Origin: Gimesia algae | GTDB taxonomy: Bacteria; Planctomycetota; Planctomycetia; Planctomycetales; Planctomycetaceae | Assembly (NCBI RefSeq): GCF_007746795.1 | Contig: NZ_CP036343.1 | Coordinates: 5,865,357-5,929,356 of the forward strand | Length of the DNA stretch: 64,000 bases | Direction: 5' to 3' | Shown here: positions 44,866 through 55,314 of the stretch, piece after piece | How positions within the stretch are numbered: position 1 is the first letter of the stretch | Layout of the letters: each line of letters starts with the position of its first letter | Notes under the pieces: model-generated | Seen by the model: the letters and a program-made list of their open reading frames with translations, nothing else | Databases searched by the model: none | Told to the model about the DNA's origin: nothing | Translations under genes and position numbers: made by a program

Positions 44866-46092
44866 ATGAGAACGAACGGATTCGTTGGCTTGATGATTGC
44901 GGGAATCTGCTGTTTTTCGACGCAGATACTTTATTCTCAGTCAGATTTCCCAGTCGAACCATCAAATGAATCTGAAGGGGTCTTCAGAATTTCAAATACG
45001 TCAGACTATGATGGTCCAACCGTCGACGCCGTCTCTTTCGCGCCGTCCTCCCCGAGAACTTCTGATTTATCCCCGATCGCCATGCCGGAAGGGGGGCAGT
45101 ATGCATCAACCGAGTATTACGGTAACGCGGATGAATACTATGGTCCCTTCGAAGAATACCCTCAAGGTGACTGGATCGATGATCCTTATCTTGAGGACGC
45201 GACCTATGAACGCCTGGGTCTCGTCGCTGGTGCCGCCGCAGTCTTTGTAAAACCGGGATTCGATACTGACACCGCATTTCTGACGGAAGATCAGTCAGGT
45301 GCCGGCACAGTCACCACTTCAAATGACTTCCCATACAACTATCAGTCCGCACCGCGAATTAACCTGGGAGTCATTGATAACGAAGGACTCAGCGCTCAGG
45401 TTCGCTGGTTCCAGTTTGAAGATGATTCCTCCAACGGTGCCATCGCGCCGAGCAACTTCGTGTTTTTTAACGGATTACCCACAAAGACTGCCATTGGTGG
45501 TATTCGTGCAGGTGGCCAGGCAGGAGATACCATCCAGACTTTCAGTAATATCAAACTCTATACGATTGACGTTGATTTGAGTCAGGAATTGAATTTTGAA
45601 CGCTGGCAGACCACATTCGGCGGTGGTTACCGTCACGCATCTGTGAGCCAGCAATACAATGCCGTCGGTACCGCCAGTGGTGCTCCCGTCTCTTCTAATG
45701 CCGGACACCGTTTCGACGGAAATGGTATTGTTGTCTTTGGTGAAGCACGCCGTCCATTAGGGTTGTTCGATCGACGCTCCAAAGGGACCTCCAGCCTCTC
45801 ATTTATTACCAGTGCAAAATATGCTGCACTCTGGGGCAATTCCAAATACTCTGCAGAAGACCTGACACCTGGTCCCATTGCTGCAACAGCTCAAACCACG
45901 TCGAAGAAATCGCTAAGCATCACTGAAATTCAAATCGGTATGCAGGCTGATTTTGTCCTCCAGACCGGAGCCCTGATCTGGGTCCGAGGCGCCTGGGATG
46001 GAATGTGGTGGAGGGGCGCTGGATCCGCTGCCAGCGAATCGGGTGACCTGAGCCTGCTCGGTGGATCGATCACACTGGGGATGGACTGGTAA
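44866..46092 (+). CDS. Lpg1974-like outer-membrane beta-barrel protein
   Basis: 408 residues. Residues 1-24 form a signal peptide (GLMIAGICCFSTQILYS). Then comes a 90-residue Ser/Pro/Tyr-rich spacer with YYGNADEYYGPFEEYP, and a barrel part of alternating strands (APRINLGVIDNEGLSAQVRW, TTFGGGYRHASV, SITEIQIGMQADF) ending in SITLGMDW; the terminal aromatic residue is a usual signal for outer-membrane assembly. The pattern resembles planctomycete proteins of the Lpg1974 / Legionella major-outer-membrane-protein family, some of which form pores. A TGGAGAGATTGAGCT ribosome site precedes the ATG. It is divergent from the giant surface protein, which hints at a shared regulatory region. Confidence 0.75.
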   Translation: MRTNGFVGLMIAGICCFSTQILYSQSDFPVEPSNESEGVFRISNTSDYDGPTVDAVSFAPSSPRTSDLSPIAMPEGGQYASTEYYGNADEYYGPFEEYPQGDWIDDPYLEDATYERLGLVAGAAAVFVKPGFDTDTAFLTEDQSGAGTVTTSNDFPYNYQSAPRINLGVIDNEGLSAQVRWFQFEDDSSNGAIAPSNFVFFNGLPTKTAIGGIRAGGQAGDTIQTFSNIKLYTIDVDLSQELNFERWQTTFGGGYRHASVSQQYNAVGTASGAPVSSNAGHRFDGNGIVVFGEARRPLGLFDRRSKGTSSLSFITSAKYAALWGNSKYSAEDLTPGPIAATAQTTSKKSLSITEIQIGMQADFVLQTGALIWVRGAWDGMWWRGAGSAASESGDLSLLGGSITLGMDW

Positions 46093-46122
46093 ACCGCTCT
46101 CTTATAAATATCAAGCTACAAA

Positions 46123-46164
46123 AACAGCCCCGTCAGTAACTCACTGGCAGGGCTGTTTTTTTTT
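46123..46164. terminator. Bidirectional rho-independent terminator
   Basis: AACAGCCC / GGGCTGTT outer stem with an inner GTCAGT / ACTGGC stem, nine T on the plus strand and five on the minus. It separates the convergent barrel and haem-protein genes. Confidence 0.9.
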
Positions 46165-46180
46165 ATTTCAGTCAGGAATT

Positions 46181-49100
46181 TTACTTTTCCGGAGGTGCCT
46201 CCAGGGTCTTGATAAATACCAGCAGATCAGCCATCTGCTGAGGATTAATCTCTTTTTCCAGACCATTAGGCATCAGAGAAACACCATTGGAGAGCAGCGT
46301 ATCAATGTTGTTCCGCAAAATGATATCTTCTTTGCCTTCGGCTCTGCGAATGGTATAGCTCGTCGCAGTTTCTGCAGCAATGATACCCGTGTATAATTTT
46401 CCCTGCTCCGTCACGACCGTGTAGGCGTTGTAATTCGACTGTGCCTCACGACTTGGATCCAGAATAGCAATCAACAGGTCATTATCAGACTTGTTTTTGG
46501 TAGTCGCCAGATTGGGTCCGACGTTATGTCCCTTGTCACCCACCTTATGACAGGCGGCACAATTCTTCATATACACTTTCTGACCATTGACGGTATCCCC
46601 CTTAAGCTCCAGAGCAGCTTCATAACTGCGAACAATCTTCGCACGGTCGCTGTTAACTTCGCCTCCGACCACCTTCTGTGCTCGTTTACGAATCCCCTTA
46701 TCCGGATGATTCGTCAGCAGATCTTTTTTGTCTCGTGACAACTCATTCAGCTTGACCTTTTTGTCCTGAATCGCTTTCAACAGACTGTCGATGCGTACGG
46801 AAGATCCCAGTAGTGCATCAACAACATCCGCTCGCACAGCAGGACTGAATGCGGACCAGTTTTCCAATAACGCAGCACTCACATCCGGATGATCCATCCG
46901 CGATAACGAGGCGACAGCAGCCTCCTGAATTTTCGGTGACGAACGAGGGTTCAATACCTCAGCCAGCACGTCACCAGAGACACTGAAGTCAAAGAAACCC
47001 AGCAGTCGGATGGCGGCGACCCTGTCGGCAACCGGCTTGTCTTCCTCAGTGACCATCTCAACCGCATCGGCAATGGTTTTATCAAATCGCTGCTTGACAA
47101 CAGGGTCCAGTTTCGGGTCTTTCAGCAGCGTCGCCAGTGAGGCACCCCGACGCCCCAGACCTTCGCCTAATGCCCCCAGAACCAGTTGTTTTTCCGCCAG
47201 TGAAACAGCATCATCTGAGACAAACTCCAGCACGGTTAAGGCATCTGACGTATCTTTTTTCGCTCCAGAAATCCGCAATAGTTCAATCACTAAAGATCGC
47301 TTACTGCCTGACAGCGTTCCTTCCGCGGCGTTTAAGAAATTCACCGCCAGTGGACCTGCAATCTGGGCAGAAGATGTCAGGACGGCAACCTGCATATCAC
47401 CATCATAATTGGGGGAATCAACCAGTTTTGTTAAGCCGGCTATCGCAGCCTGATTGTCAAATTCACCGAGCGAGAACGCCAGTTGCAGCTGGACGCGATA
47501 CTCGGGATCAGAAGTCAACGCCAGTACTGCTTTTGAAAGTTCAGGACTGTCCTGTGCCTGTTTTTCAGACAGACGAATTGCCTGTTCGCGAATTCCGGCC
47601 TGGGGATCTTTCAGCGCTTTCAATAACAGATCTGCACTCAAGGCATTTAATCCATCCAGGGTCCACAGAGCGTGCAGACGTGCCAGCGGCTGTTGAGAAT
47701 CTTCAAACAGTCTGACCAGATCTGGAACGGCAGTCTGATCCTGCCGTTCCCAGATCAGCCTCTGTGCCGTTTCCCGGTTCCAGACATTGGGAGATTCGAG
47801 CTGTTGCACCAGCTGTTCGACTGTCATCTTCCCCAGTTTCTGTACTGGAAATTGAGTTCCCTGTGGGTGAACCAGACGATAAACACGTCCTCGATCATGC
47901 CCACTTTCCAGGTCCAGATGACGTTTAATATCCTCGGGAATCGAAAAGGGATGTTCGATTGTTTCGCGATACATGTCGAGCACCCAGAGCGTTCCATCGG
48001 GAGCATTCACAAAATTGACAGGACGAAACCAGTTATCATTGGAGGTGATAAATTCAGTCTGCTCATCCGCGCGGGTTGCCACATAGGTGGCGCCATTTTC
48101 GTCCATGGTCTTGCGATGGATCAGGTTGCCTCCCACATCACCAATAAACGCGTTCCCCTGATACTCTTGCGGATAGGCACTGCCCCGATAAATCGTCACA
48201 CCGGTTGCTGAAGTAAAGAAACCCGTCGCAACCAGTTCCGTCGGGGAAAGTCGTTTTCGAAAGTTGGGATCGGCTGCCCGTCGCGCTGTACGTACAACAC
48301 GGTACGGTTCCGGTGGACTTGTCCGGAACACAGGAGCGGCTGCCCCTTTCCGCGCTGCGGTTCGTAAGACTCCAGGAACCGCCAGATATTCATTTCGCTT
48401 CAAATAATGACTGGGATAAACGACATGTTGAATATGGTTGCTGTTGCTGCAGACAAATCGATTGCCCCAGTCATCCATGGAATGTCCAAATTGTGAACCA
48501 CCAGAAACGGGCTCCAACTCTCTGGTTTTCGGGTTCAGTTTCAGATCACGACGACCGGAAGGAATGACTTCTTTGCCATCCTTGAGAATCGAACCACCAT
48601 TGGTACCACCCGCGAAATAAATATGGTTATCCAGGCTCCATTTCAGATTATTAGCCAGTCCCTGCACATTATTTGTTTTCAGACCGGTGAAGACGGTCTC
48701 GCGGATATCCGCTTTGTGATCACCGTCTGTATCTTTAAAATAATAGATATTAGGAGGGGCAATCACGTAGACGCCACCATCATAACAGCAGACGGAAGTC
48801 GGCCAGGTAATTGTGTCGGCAAAGACAAAGCTCTGATCCATTTTACCATCGCCGGTGGTGTCTTTCAGCAGGCGGATCACACCCGCTTTTTTTCTCACCG
48901 GACGGTCGAAGTAATCGGGAACCTGATCCGGCAGATAAGGATAGCCACGCATTTCCGCCACAAACATCTGGCCGTTTTCATCAAAACAGGCATCCACAGG
49001 ATCCATCACGTCCGGCTCAGAGGCGACCAGTTCCAGCTGAAATCCGCGTTGAAGTTTGAATCCTTTCAAACTGTCTTCCGGCGACGTCGCGGGAATACGC

Positions 49101-49243
49101 TTGAGTCGTTTGGCTAAATCACCCTCATCAGGCAATGGCTTCTGGGCAGTGGCCTGCGAAAAATAACCACCACTGGCCATCAAAATAATGGCGAAACAGC
49201 CAGTGGCCAGACAGAATAGATATCTCTTAGAAACTGAACGCAT
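46181..49243 (-). CDS. PVC-type haem-binding propeller protein with HEAT-like repeats and C-terminal cytochrome c
   Basis: 1020 residues. Signal peptide 1-33 ([11 protein letters not shown], cut near ATA-QK). Residues about 60-480 form a glucose/sorbosone-dehydrogenase-like propeller of the PVC membrane-bound type ([49 protein letters not shown]). Residues about 490-860 are HEAT-like alpha repeats ([15 protein letters not shown]-style helices). Residues about 880-1010 are a cytochrome c with [12 protein letters not shown] (Cys near 894 and 897, His near 898) and a C-terminal MPNG methionine region typical of the distal ligand. The architecture is a hallmark of Planctomycetes and Verrucomicrobia and is thought to take part in periplasmic sugar or alcohol oxidation with electron transfer. 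Substrate is unknown. Single gene between terminator 46123 and repeat copy 4. Confidence 0.92.
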   Translation of the reverse strand: MRSVSKRYLFCLATGCFAIILMASGGYFSQATAQKPLPDEGDLAKRLKRIPATSPEDSLKGFKLQRGFQLELVASEPDVMDPVDACFDENGQMFVAEMRGYPYLPDQVPDYFDRPVRKKAGVIRLLKDTTGDGKMDQSFVFADTITWPTSVCCYDGGVYVIAPPNIYYFKDTDGDHKADIRETVFTGLKTNNVQGLANNLKWSLDNHIYFAGGTNGGSILKDGKEVIPSGRRDLKLNPKTRELEPVSGGSQFGHSMDDWGNRFVCSNSNHIQHVVYPSHYLKRNEYLAVPGVLRTAARKGAAAPVFRTSPPEPYRVVRTARRAADPNFRKRLSPTELVATGFFTSATGVTIYRGSAYPQEYQGNAFIGDVGGNLIHRKTMDENGATYVATRADEQTEFITSNDNWFRPVNFVNAPDGTLWVLDMYRETIEHPFSIPEDIKRHLDLESGHDRGRVYRLVHPQGTQFPVQKLGKMTVEQLVQQLESPNVWNRETAQRLIWERQDQTAVPDLVRLFEDSQQPLARLHALWTLDGLNALSADLLLKALKDPQAGIREQAIRLSEKQAQDSPELSKAVLALTSDPEYRVQLQLAFSLGEFDNQAAIAGLTKLVDSPNYDGDMQVAVLTSSAQIAGPLAVNFLNAAEGTLSGSKRSLVIELLRISGAKKDTSDALTVLEFVSDDAVSLAEKQLVLGALGEGLGRRGASLATLLKDPKLDPVVKQRFDKTIADAVEMVTEEDKPVADRVAAIRLLGFFDFSVSGDVLAEVLNPRSSPKIQEAAVASLSRMDHPDVSAALLENWSAFSPAVRADVVDALLGSSVRIDSLLKAIQDKKVKLNELSRDKKDLLTNHPDKGIRKRAQKVVGGEVNSDRAKIVRSYEAALELKGDTVNGQKVYMKNCAACHKVGDKGHNVGPNLATTKNKSDNDLLIAILDPSREAQSNYNAYTVVTEQGKLYTGIIAAETATSYTIRRAEGKEDIILRNNIDTLLSNGVSLMPNGLEKEINPQQMADLLVFIKTLEAPPEK

Positions 49244-49631
49244 AGAAGCCGACTTTCTCTTTCAGCAAAGGCATGGATCAGGAAGGAGGCTGCCGCGTCT
49301 CCGAAAACCATTGGTTTTCGAAATCCCGGCAGGTAAAGCGCACAACTAGATCGCATCACATTTAACCATAGCGTCTCACAATCTATTCTACTCGGTCCAA
49401 ATGGCCCTGGAGACGCGACAGTAAAACTGGACACAGTCTAAAGTACCCAATAACAAAAGCCCGGGCAGCCAGTCCGACAATTATAAAGAACGTTAACGAA
49501 TACGTTCTACCTTAGCCTGATCGAGAGGGAAATCAAGTCCAGATCTATTGAATTGCAGAACTCAGAACGACGCATTCACTCCTACGTCAGTTCTGTTGAG
49601 AACCCGTGCAGAAAAATTGAATCAGGAGAAA
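49244..49631. other. Intergenic region between guaA and the PVC haem-protein gene
   Basis: 388 nt. Besides repeat copy 4 I see no terminator with a T-run after guaA and no credible open frame. Confidence 0.5.
49349..49440 (-). repeat. 92-nt dispersed repeat, copy 4
   Basis: Exactly 92 nt in reverse orientation; on the minus strand it starts TAGACTGTGTCCAGTTTTAC with arms GCGTCTC and GAGACGC intact. It lies 106 nt upstream of the haem-protein gene start, between two same-direction genes. Confidence 0.9.
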
Positions 49632-51230
49632 TTATTCCCATTCAATCGTACTGGGGGGCTTGGAGCTCACATCATACACAACCCGATTGATACCGCGGAC
49701 GTTGTTGGTAATCCGGGTCGACATTCGTTCCAGAACATCGTGAGGCAGTGGAGACCAGTTCGCCGTCATGAAGTCATCCGTTTCGACGGCTCGAATGGCA
49801 GCGACGTCTTCATAAGTACGACCATCTCCCATCACTCCCACAGATCGAATGGGCAGCAGGACGGCAAACGCCTGTTTTGTTTTACGATACAGGTTCGCTT
49901 TATGTAATTCTTCGATGACAATCAGGTCTGCTTCTCGAAGCACTTTCAGTCGTTCTTCCGTGACTTCACCCAGGCAACGGACTGCCAGGCCGGGCCCGGG
50001 GAAGGGATGACGATAGATCAGCTCATCCGGTAACCCCAGTTCATGTCCCATCTGGCGAACTTCATCTTTAAATAATTCACGCAAGGGTTCGATCAATTCA
50101 AATCCCAGTTTTTCAGGTAATCCGCCTACATTATGGTGAGATTTGATGGTCGCCGCTGGTCCATCGGGGTTGGCCCCCGATTCAATCACATCCGGATAGA
50201 GTGTCCCCTGCGCCAGAAATTTGGCATTTTCAATCGAGACCGCTTCCTTCTGGAAGACCTCGATAAATAACCTGCCGATAATTTTCCGTTTTTCCTGGGG
50301 ATCAGTGACCCCTGCTAATTCGGATAAAAACAGATCGCGTGCATCAACCACATGTAAGTCGGTTTTAAAATGTTCCCCAAAACGATGCTCCACTTCATCT
50401 GCTTCCCCTTTCCGCAGCAAACCGTTATCAACAAAGATACAGGATAATTGAGATCCGATAGCACGGTACAAGAGCGCGGCGACGACCGAGGAATCAACTC
50501 CCCCCGATAAACCACAGATCACCTGCTTGTCACCTACCCGTTCGCGAATCGATTCGATTTCCTGCTCAATCAGGTTGGAAATTTTCCAGGTCCCCTCGCA
50601 ACCGCAAACTTTTTGTACGAAGTTAGAGAGCAGCAGACCTCCAAATTCGGTATGCGTTACTTCGGGATGAAACTGCAGACCGAAAAAGGGTTTACTGTGG
50701 TGTTTGACTGCAGCAAACTGACAGGTTTCCGTAGAAGCCAGAGATTCAAAATGTTCGCTCAAATTCTGAACCTGATCTCCATGGCTCATCCAGGCAATAA
50801 AATTGCTGGGAACTCCTGAAAACAGATTGGAATGGTCGAGAACCGTACTCGGTGTGCGTCCAAATTCCCGGGAATCTCCCCCTTTCACTTCACAACCTTG
50901 TGAAGCACAAACCAGTTGCATGCCGTAGCAGATCCCCAGAATCGGAATCCCCAGATTAAAGATTTCCGGGTCCGGCTGAGGAGAGTCTTTACCGTAAACG
51001 CTGGCGGGACCTCCCGAAAGGATAATCCCCTTCGGATTCAACTCGCGGATGCGTTCTGCGGACAGATCGGGGCGGGCCAACTGACTGAAGACGTTCTGTT
51101 CACGTACGCGTCTTGTGATCAGTTGGGCGGTTTGGGAACCAAAGTCCAGTACAAGGATCAACTCTTCCTGCCTGGTATCAATAACACTCTGGGGAACAGC
51201 ATCCTGCTCAGAGACATGTGGATCAGTCAT
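49632..51230 (-). CDS. guaA: GMP synthase (glutamine-hydrolysing)
   Basis: 532 residues. It converts XMP to GMP with glutamine and ATP, the last step of guanine nucleotide synthesis, in the cytoplasm. N-terminal class I glutamine amidotransferase: [12 protein letters not shown], oxyanion-strand SGGPASVY, nucleophile Cys in GICYGMQL (about 100), HPEVTHTE for the His/Glu pair. Middle ATP-pyrophosphatase with the PP-loop [12 protein letters not shown] (about 241) and the C-terminal dimerisation domain with [11 protein letters not shown] and [18 protein letters not shown]...TIEWE. I start at ATG 51230 ([10 protein letters not shown]); a TTG eight codons upstream is less likely. Family length fits. 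Confidence 0.97.
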   Translation of the reverse strand: MTDPHVSEQDAVPQSVIDTRQEELILVLDFGSQTAQLITRRVREQNVFSQLARPDLSAERIRELNPKGIILSGGPASVYGKDSPQPDPEIFNLGIPILGICYGMQLVCASQGCEVKGGDSREFGRTPSTVLDHSNLFSGVPSNFIAWMSHGDQVQNLSEHFESLASTETCQFAAVKHHSKPFFGLQFHPEVTHTEFGGLLLSNFVQKVCGCEGTWKISNLIEQEIESIRERVGDKQVICGLSGGVDSSVVAALLYRAIGSQLSCIFVDNGLLRKGEADEVEHRFGEHFKTDLHVVDARDLFLSELAGVTDPQEKRKIIGRLFIEVFQKEAVSIENAKFLAQGTLYPDVIESGANPDGPAATIKSHHNVGGLPEKLGFELIEPLRELFKDEVRQMGHELGLPDELIYRHPFPGPGLAVRCLGEVTEERLKVLREADLIVIEELHKANLYRKTKQAFAVLLPIRSVGVMGDGRTYEDVAAIRAVETDDFMTANWSPLPHDVLERMSTRITNNVRGINRVVYDVSSKPPSTIEWE

Positions 51231-51751
51231 TACGTTCTCGAAATTTAGAATCAATCATCACTCATCTTGTGAGATGCTCGCGCCAAGCCCTCTCAAGAGG
51301 TTGCTAAGATTAAAAAACAGCCTGTTTGACTTAAGTTAGAACTGGTATGAAAAGCAAACCGCTATCTTAGCGATTCCATTTTCGAAATCCAATTCTGCAC
51401 GATCAATTCAATCAACTAATACTGGAATCTTTGCCATTCAGTCAAAATACAAAAGCTACAAAGTCTGTAGGCTCAGTGATCGCAAATTTCACGGTTTCCA
51501 TTTCTGGCATGAGTGATGTTTTATATCGCAAAACTGTATCTATTAAACAAGTTAAGGCAATAATAGTTTCAGATGAGCGTTTGAACCATTTCTATCGATC
51601 CGTCCGATAATTCCACTAATAGCACAACTAGCGGAAAAGTAGCATCCCTCTGAAGCAGGAAACCATCTGTCATTTCAGAGAGGAATCAGCCACGCGTCAG
51701 GAAACTGGTACTTTTCCACTCTCTTTTATCTCGATGCCAGGAATCAATCAC
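51231..51751. other. Divergent intergenic region between guaA and the secreted protein gene
   Basis: 521 nt. On the guaA side GCTAAGAT (51303-51310) and ATCTTAGC (51364-51371) can pair over 53 nt, and small hairpins lie at 51263-51276 and 51289-51300. On the other side is the foldable leader at 51633-51717. No open frame with coding character. Confidence 0.45.
51633..51717 (+). promoter_or_regulatory. Foldable leader RNA upstream of the secreted protein gene
   Basis: GGAAAAGTA (51633-51641) pairs perfectly with TACTTTTCC (51709-51717), closing a junction that contains CTCTGAA / TTCAGAG (51648-51654 and 51674-51680) and possibly a third short arm. A multi-branched fold of this kind about 35 nt before a start codon resembles cis-regulatory leaders. 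I recognise no known riboswitch class. Confidence 0.4.
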
Positions 51752-52711
51752 ATGTTTTTCTCATGGAAACATCTTCTCTCCAGACACTGTCTGGCTCTGT
51801 TTGCAGGAACCACTATTCTGTTCGTCGGCGGCCAGGCAAATGCTCAGGTTCTTCCTGGTACAGGAACCCGCATCGATGGCGCCTGGGATGACTTTGAAGA
51901 TGAATCCTGGGAATACATTACCAATCTCCCTAAGAGTAGTACCAACGTCGATAAGGATACACGTTATCCACTGGGACAGTCTTCTAATGGCGTCTGGACT
52001 GAGAGCGCAAAACGCGGCCAGCCCGATGTGGTACAACGCGTTCCCACTCCGGAAGGGGGCCTGCCCGGCAGTAAAAGTTCTCTACTGCTGAAATCGCTGC
52101 ATACCGGTGTTCCCGGACAAGGCAGCCGAGGCTCAAATCAGGATGACCTGATCATGTCGGGAAGCATGGTTTCTGTTGCATACTCCCCCAGCATTATCAC
52201 GCGCGTCTATCTGCCTCCCTTCGAAGAATGGGAAGATAAAACCGGTACTTCATTCGGTTTTCGTGCCGCTGTCAAAGCGCCCATGAAGTCCAGCTCCAGA
52301 TCACGCCGACGGTTCTTCCGCAGCAGCCCTTCGACCAAAATAGAGACCATCTACCTGGGTATGTTCATTCAGTTTAACAGCAAAACCGACAGCCCCAATG
52401 GTGAAGATTCCGCCATGTTCGTAGTTCGTGCAGACAGCTCAGGTCAGGATTTCATAGGTCCCGAAATCAAACAGACCGGCTGGTGGACATTAGGCATGTC
52501 GTTTACTCCCGATGGACGAACCCACTACTACGCGAAACCAGGCGTTGGTCCACTGACTCAGGCCGACCGCTTTGCTTCACATTATCCTTATGGAACCCAG
52601 ATCCAGTCATTCCACACGGCATTCTTTAATGTCTGCAATCAAGATAACGGAAGGACCTGGTCTACTGAGTGGATCATTGATGATCCGGCAATGTACTACA
52701 TCAGCCGCTAG
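51752..52711 (+). CDS. Secreted protein of unknown function
   Basis: 319 residues from ATG 51752, which has AGGA nine nt upstream; an ATG six codons earlier has no site. Residues 1-31 form a signal peptide (CLALFAGTTILFVGG, cut at ANA-QV). The mature protein starts with a conserved-looking GAWDDFEDESWEYI, has a Ser/Arg-rich basic loop (SSSRSRRRFFRSS) in the middle, and a beta-rich C-terminal half with GWWTLGMSFTPDGRTHYYAKPG and STEWIIDDPAMYY, reminiscent of concanavalin-like lectin/glucanase sandwiches, but no family can be assigned with confidence. Periplasmic or cell-surface. It has its own terminator and a foldable leader. Confidence 0.8.
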   Translation: MFFSWKHLLSRHCLALFAGTTILFVGGQANAQVLPGTGTRIDGAWDDFEDESWEYITNLPKSSTNVDKDTRYPLGQSSNGVWTESAKRGQPDVVQRVPTPEGGLPGSKSSLLLKSLHTGVPGQGSRGSNQDDLIMSGSMVSVAYSPSIITRVYLPPFEEWEDKTGTSFGFRAAVKAPMKSSSRSRRRFFRSSPSTKIETIYLGMFIQFNSKTDSPNGEDSAMFVVRADSSGQDFIGPEIKQTGWWTLGMSFTPDGRTHYYAKPGVGPLTQADRFASHYPYGTQIQSFHTAFFNVCNQDNGRTWSTEWIIDDPAMYYISR

Positions 52712-52763
52712 TCAAACAGAAGGATCTCAAACAGAAGTTCGTTTGAAACAAATCAGAATATTT

Positions 52764-52805
52764 CAGCAACGGCATACTCCCTCAGGGTATGCCGTTGCTG
52801 TTTTT
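52764..52805 (+). terminator. Rho-independent terminator
   Basis: CAGCAACGGCATAC / GTATGCCGTTGCTG form a perfect 14-bp stem with a 9-nt loop, followed by five T. Confidence 0.93.
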
Positions 52806-52878
52806 ACGTTTATGATATTTTACGTTCGCCACGGCGTCTGATACCCGTTTAATCTCATCTTTTGTTTTGGATCTGCTG

Positions 52879-53649
52879 ATGTTCGAAAATAAAATCAAAA
52901 CACTGACTGCTCAAGGTGATGTCGCTTTGGGAGTGGGTATGCCTGACGCTTCAGAAATTCTGGCGAAACTTTCCGTCGACACAGGCGTCGATTTTTTGTG
53001 GATTGACCTTGAACATCGTCCCTACGGCATCAATGAAGTCAAGAATCTCCCACTGATTGCCCGTAGAAAAGGTTGCATGCCCATGATCCGCGTACCGGGT
53101 CTGGATCCGATGTACTTCAAAAAAGCACTGGATATTGGTGCCAACACCATCATGGTTCCGCAAATCAATAACGCGGAAGAAGCAAAGCTGGCTGTGCAAT
53201 ATGCCAAATACCCTCCTGAAGGCACACGTGGAGTTTCGCCTGACTGGGTCATGTTCCTGGATTACACTTTTGATGATTACCTGCCTTACGCCAATCAGGA
53301 AACCACCATCGTCGCTCAAATTGAGTCCCCGGAAGGCATCGAAAATATCGAAGCCATTGCTGCGGTAGACGGGATTGATGTGGTCTTTGCCGGTCCGATG
53401 GACCTGTCTGCGTCACTGGGGATCATCGGTCAGATTCATCATCCGGAACTGCAGAAACTATTGGCCGATTTTCCCAAACGGGTTGCCAAAGCAAATAAAC
53501 CTGCAGGAATCACCTTTGGTGACCTGGACCGTTGTCGGCAGGCCATCGATGAAGGTTATCGATTCGTGAATATCGGCTCAATCGCTTCACTCGGCGCAAA
53601 TGGAATTAAATCCGTCCTGCCTGAACTGCGAGAACGAGCCCGAAAATAA
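52879..53649 (+). CDS. HpcH/HpaI aldolase / citrate lyase family protein
   Basis: 256 residues from ATG 52879. A TIM-barrel class II aldolase that makes or cleaves 2-keto acids with pyruvate as one partner. Landmarks: DFLWIDLEHRPYG with the catalytic His after the DLEH strand, MIRVPGLDP (substrate-binding Arg), metal-binding Glu in AQIESPEGIENI and Asp in FAGPMDLSASLG. Relatives include 4-hydroxy-2-oxoheptanedioate aldolase and 2-keto-3-deoxy-L-rhamnonate aldolase, which belong to aromatic and deoxysugar catabolism. Substrate cannot be decided here. It lies 104 nt before the DUF1501 gene, in the same direction and without a terminator between. Confidence 0.9.
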   Translation: MFENKIKTLTAQGDVALGVGMPDASEILAKLSVDTGVDFLWIDLEHRPYGINEVKNLPLIARRKGCMPMIRVPGLDPMYFKKALDIGANTIMVPQINNAEEAKLAVQYAKYPPEGTRGVSPDWVMFLDYTFDDYLPYANQETTIVAQIESPEGIENIEAIAAVDGIDVVFAGPMDLSASLGIIGQIHHPELQKLLADFPKRVAKANKPAGITFGDLDRCRQAIDEGYRFVNIGSIASLGANGIKSVLPELRERARK

Positions 53650-53752
53650 TCGGGGGAACTGCCCTGACTCCTCTGGAACACATAAACACAAGTTGATACA
53701 ATTGTCTCGAACCACTTGAAGTCTTATGAGGTTTTGCAGGAGAGAGAACGGC

Positions 53753-55117
53753 ATGTTGACGCTCTTGGGACAGGATCACGGTGACGGATCTTTCTGTGAT
53801 CGATTATCGCGACGCAACTTTCTACAAATCGGCAGCTTGGGGCTTACTGGCCTGACGCTGCCTCGTTTGTTACAGGCCGAAACAGGAAAAACCGCTAAGA
53901 AGCGACAGAAGTCGGTCATTATGATCTACCTGGTCGGTGGCCCACCCCACCAGGATATGATCGATCTCAAACCGGAAGCGCCGAAAGAAATTGCCGGTCC
54001 CTGGCGACCTATCTCCACGAATGTTCCCGGGATTGAAATCTGTGAAGCATTCCCGCGACTGGCACAATCCATGGATAAGCTGGTTCTTGTCCGTTCGATT
54101 GTCGGTTCACAAAGTGGCCACGATGCCATCCAATGCTTCAACGGGCATGACCCCCGCAAACTGACTCCGCAGGGTGGCTGGCCTCAATTTGGTTCCACAG
54201 TCGCAAAACTGCAGGGCCCGCATATCGAATCGGCGCCCCCGTTCATCAGCCTCTGCTACCCTTGCACTCACGGTCCTTATAATGAACCGGGACCTGGTTT
54301 CCTGGGACTGTCACAATCCCCCTTCCGTCCGATGGGTCCGACCCGTCATGACATGGTTCTGAATGGGATTTCACTGGAACGACTGGCTGCGCGCAAACAA
54401 CTGCTGCAGAGCATCGATAATTTCAAACGCGAAGCAGATGCATCGGGAATGATGACGGGCCTCGACACATTCACCGAACAGGCCATGGGAGTGCTCACCT
54501 CATCTCAACTGGCAGAAGCCCTGGATCTCTCAAAGGAAAATCCCCAGACAGTCGCGCGTTACGGGACGGGTGATCCCACCAAATTCATCGACAGTAACGG
54601 CGCTCCCCGTGTCCCGCAGAGTATGCTTGTCGCTCGTCGATTGATTGAAGCTGGTGCCCGGGTGGTCACGCTCAATTACAGTAAATGGGACTGGCACGGC
54701 GGCAAAAACAATTCCATCTTCAAACGCGAAGCAGAAGACTTCCCTGTCTTTGACCAGTGTGTGAGTGCGCTGCTGGAAGACCTGCATCAGCGCGGACTGG
54801 ATCAGGATTGTACAGTCGCCATCTGGGGGGAATTCGGTCGGACCCCCAAAATCAGCTCACGAGTCGGCCGCGATCACTGGCCGCGCGTCAATTCGGCCAT
54901 TCTGTTTGGTGGCGGCATGAAAACCGGACAGGTCATTGGTGCAACAGACAGACTGGGAGGCGAAGCCGTCGACCGACCAGTCACATTCCCCGAACTGTTT
55001 GCCACTCTCTATCACAATCTCGGTATCGAAACACAGCATACGACTGTCGATGACTTCAGTGGACGCCCGCAATATCTGGTCGAAGGAGATGCCAGACCAT
55101 TACCCGAGCTCATCTGA
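53753..55117 (+). CDS. DUF1501 (sulfatase-superfamily-like) Tat protein 1
   Basis: 454 residues from ATG 53753, preceded by AGGAGAGAG. The twin-arginine signal is SRRNFLQIGSLGLTGLTL. DUF1501 marks: VIMIYLVGGPPHQDMIDLKP near the start, VRSIVGSQSGHDAIQCFNG, SMLVARRLIEAGARVVTL, and the C-terminal WGEFGRTPKI...GRDHWP block. DUF1501 proteins have an alkaline-phosphatase-like fold, are exported by Tat and are nearly always encoded with PSD1 cytochromes in planctomycetes; the reaction is not established. It begins the cluster with the PSD1 gene 197 nt downstream and differs considerably from the second DUF1501 at 58792. Confidence 0.9.
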   Translation: MLTLLGQDHGDGSFCDRLSRRNFLQIGSLGLTGLTLPRLLQAETGKTAKKRQKSVIMIYLVGGPPHQDMIDLKPEAPKEIAGPWRPISTNVPGIEICEAFPRLAQSMDKLVLVRSIVGSQSGHDAIQCFNGHDPRKLTPQGGWPQFGSTVAKLQGPHIESAPPFISLCYPCTHGPYNEPGPGFLGLSQSPFRPMGPTRHDMVLNGISLERLAARKQLLQSIDNFKREADASGMMTGLDTFTEQAMGVLTSSQLAEALDLSKENPQTVARYGTGDPTKFIDSNGAPRVPQSMLVARRLIEAGARVVTLNYSKWDWHGGKNNSIFKREAEDFPVFDQCVSALLEDLHQRGLDQDCTVAIWGEFGRTPKISSRVGRDHWPRVNSAILFGGGMKTGQVIGATDRLGGEAVDRPVTFPELFATLYHNLGIETQHTTVDDFSGRPQYLVEGDARPLPELI

Positions 55118-55314
55118 TGTATCTGGCCTGAATCCGATCCACTGGGGCTGTACAGCCGATTAAAACTTGAATCACTGTCTGCGATAACGTTAGAATGGCA
55201 GATAGTGCTCTTTCGAGAATACTCCCTCCATTGAAGTGAGGCACAGCGTATACCACAGTGTCTCGACAGGCTTCAGCCAGATCATTACTTGAACACCGTA
55301 TAAGAAACCAGCGC

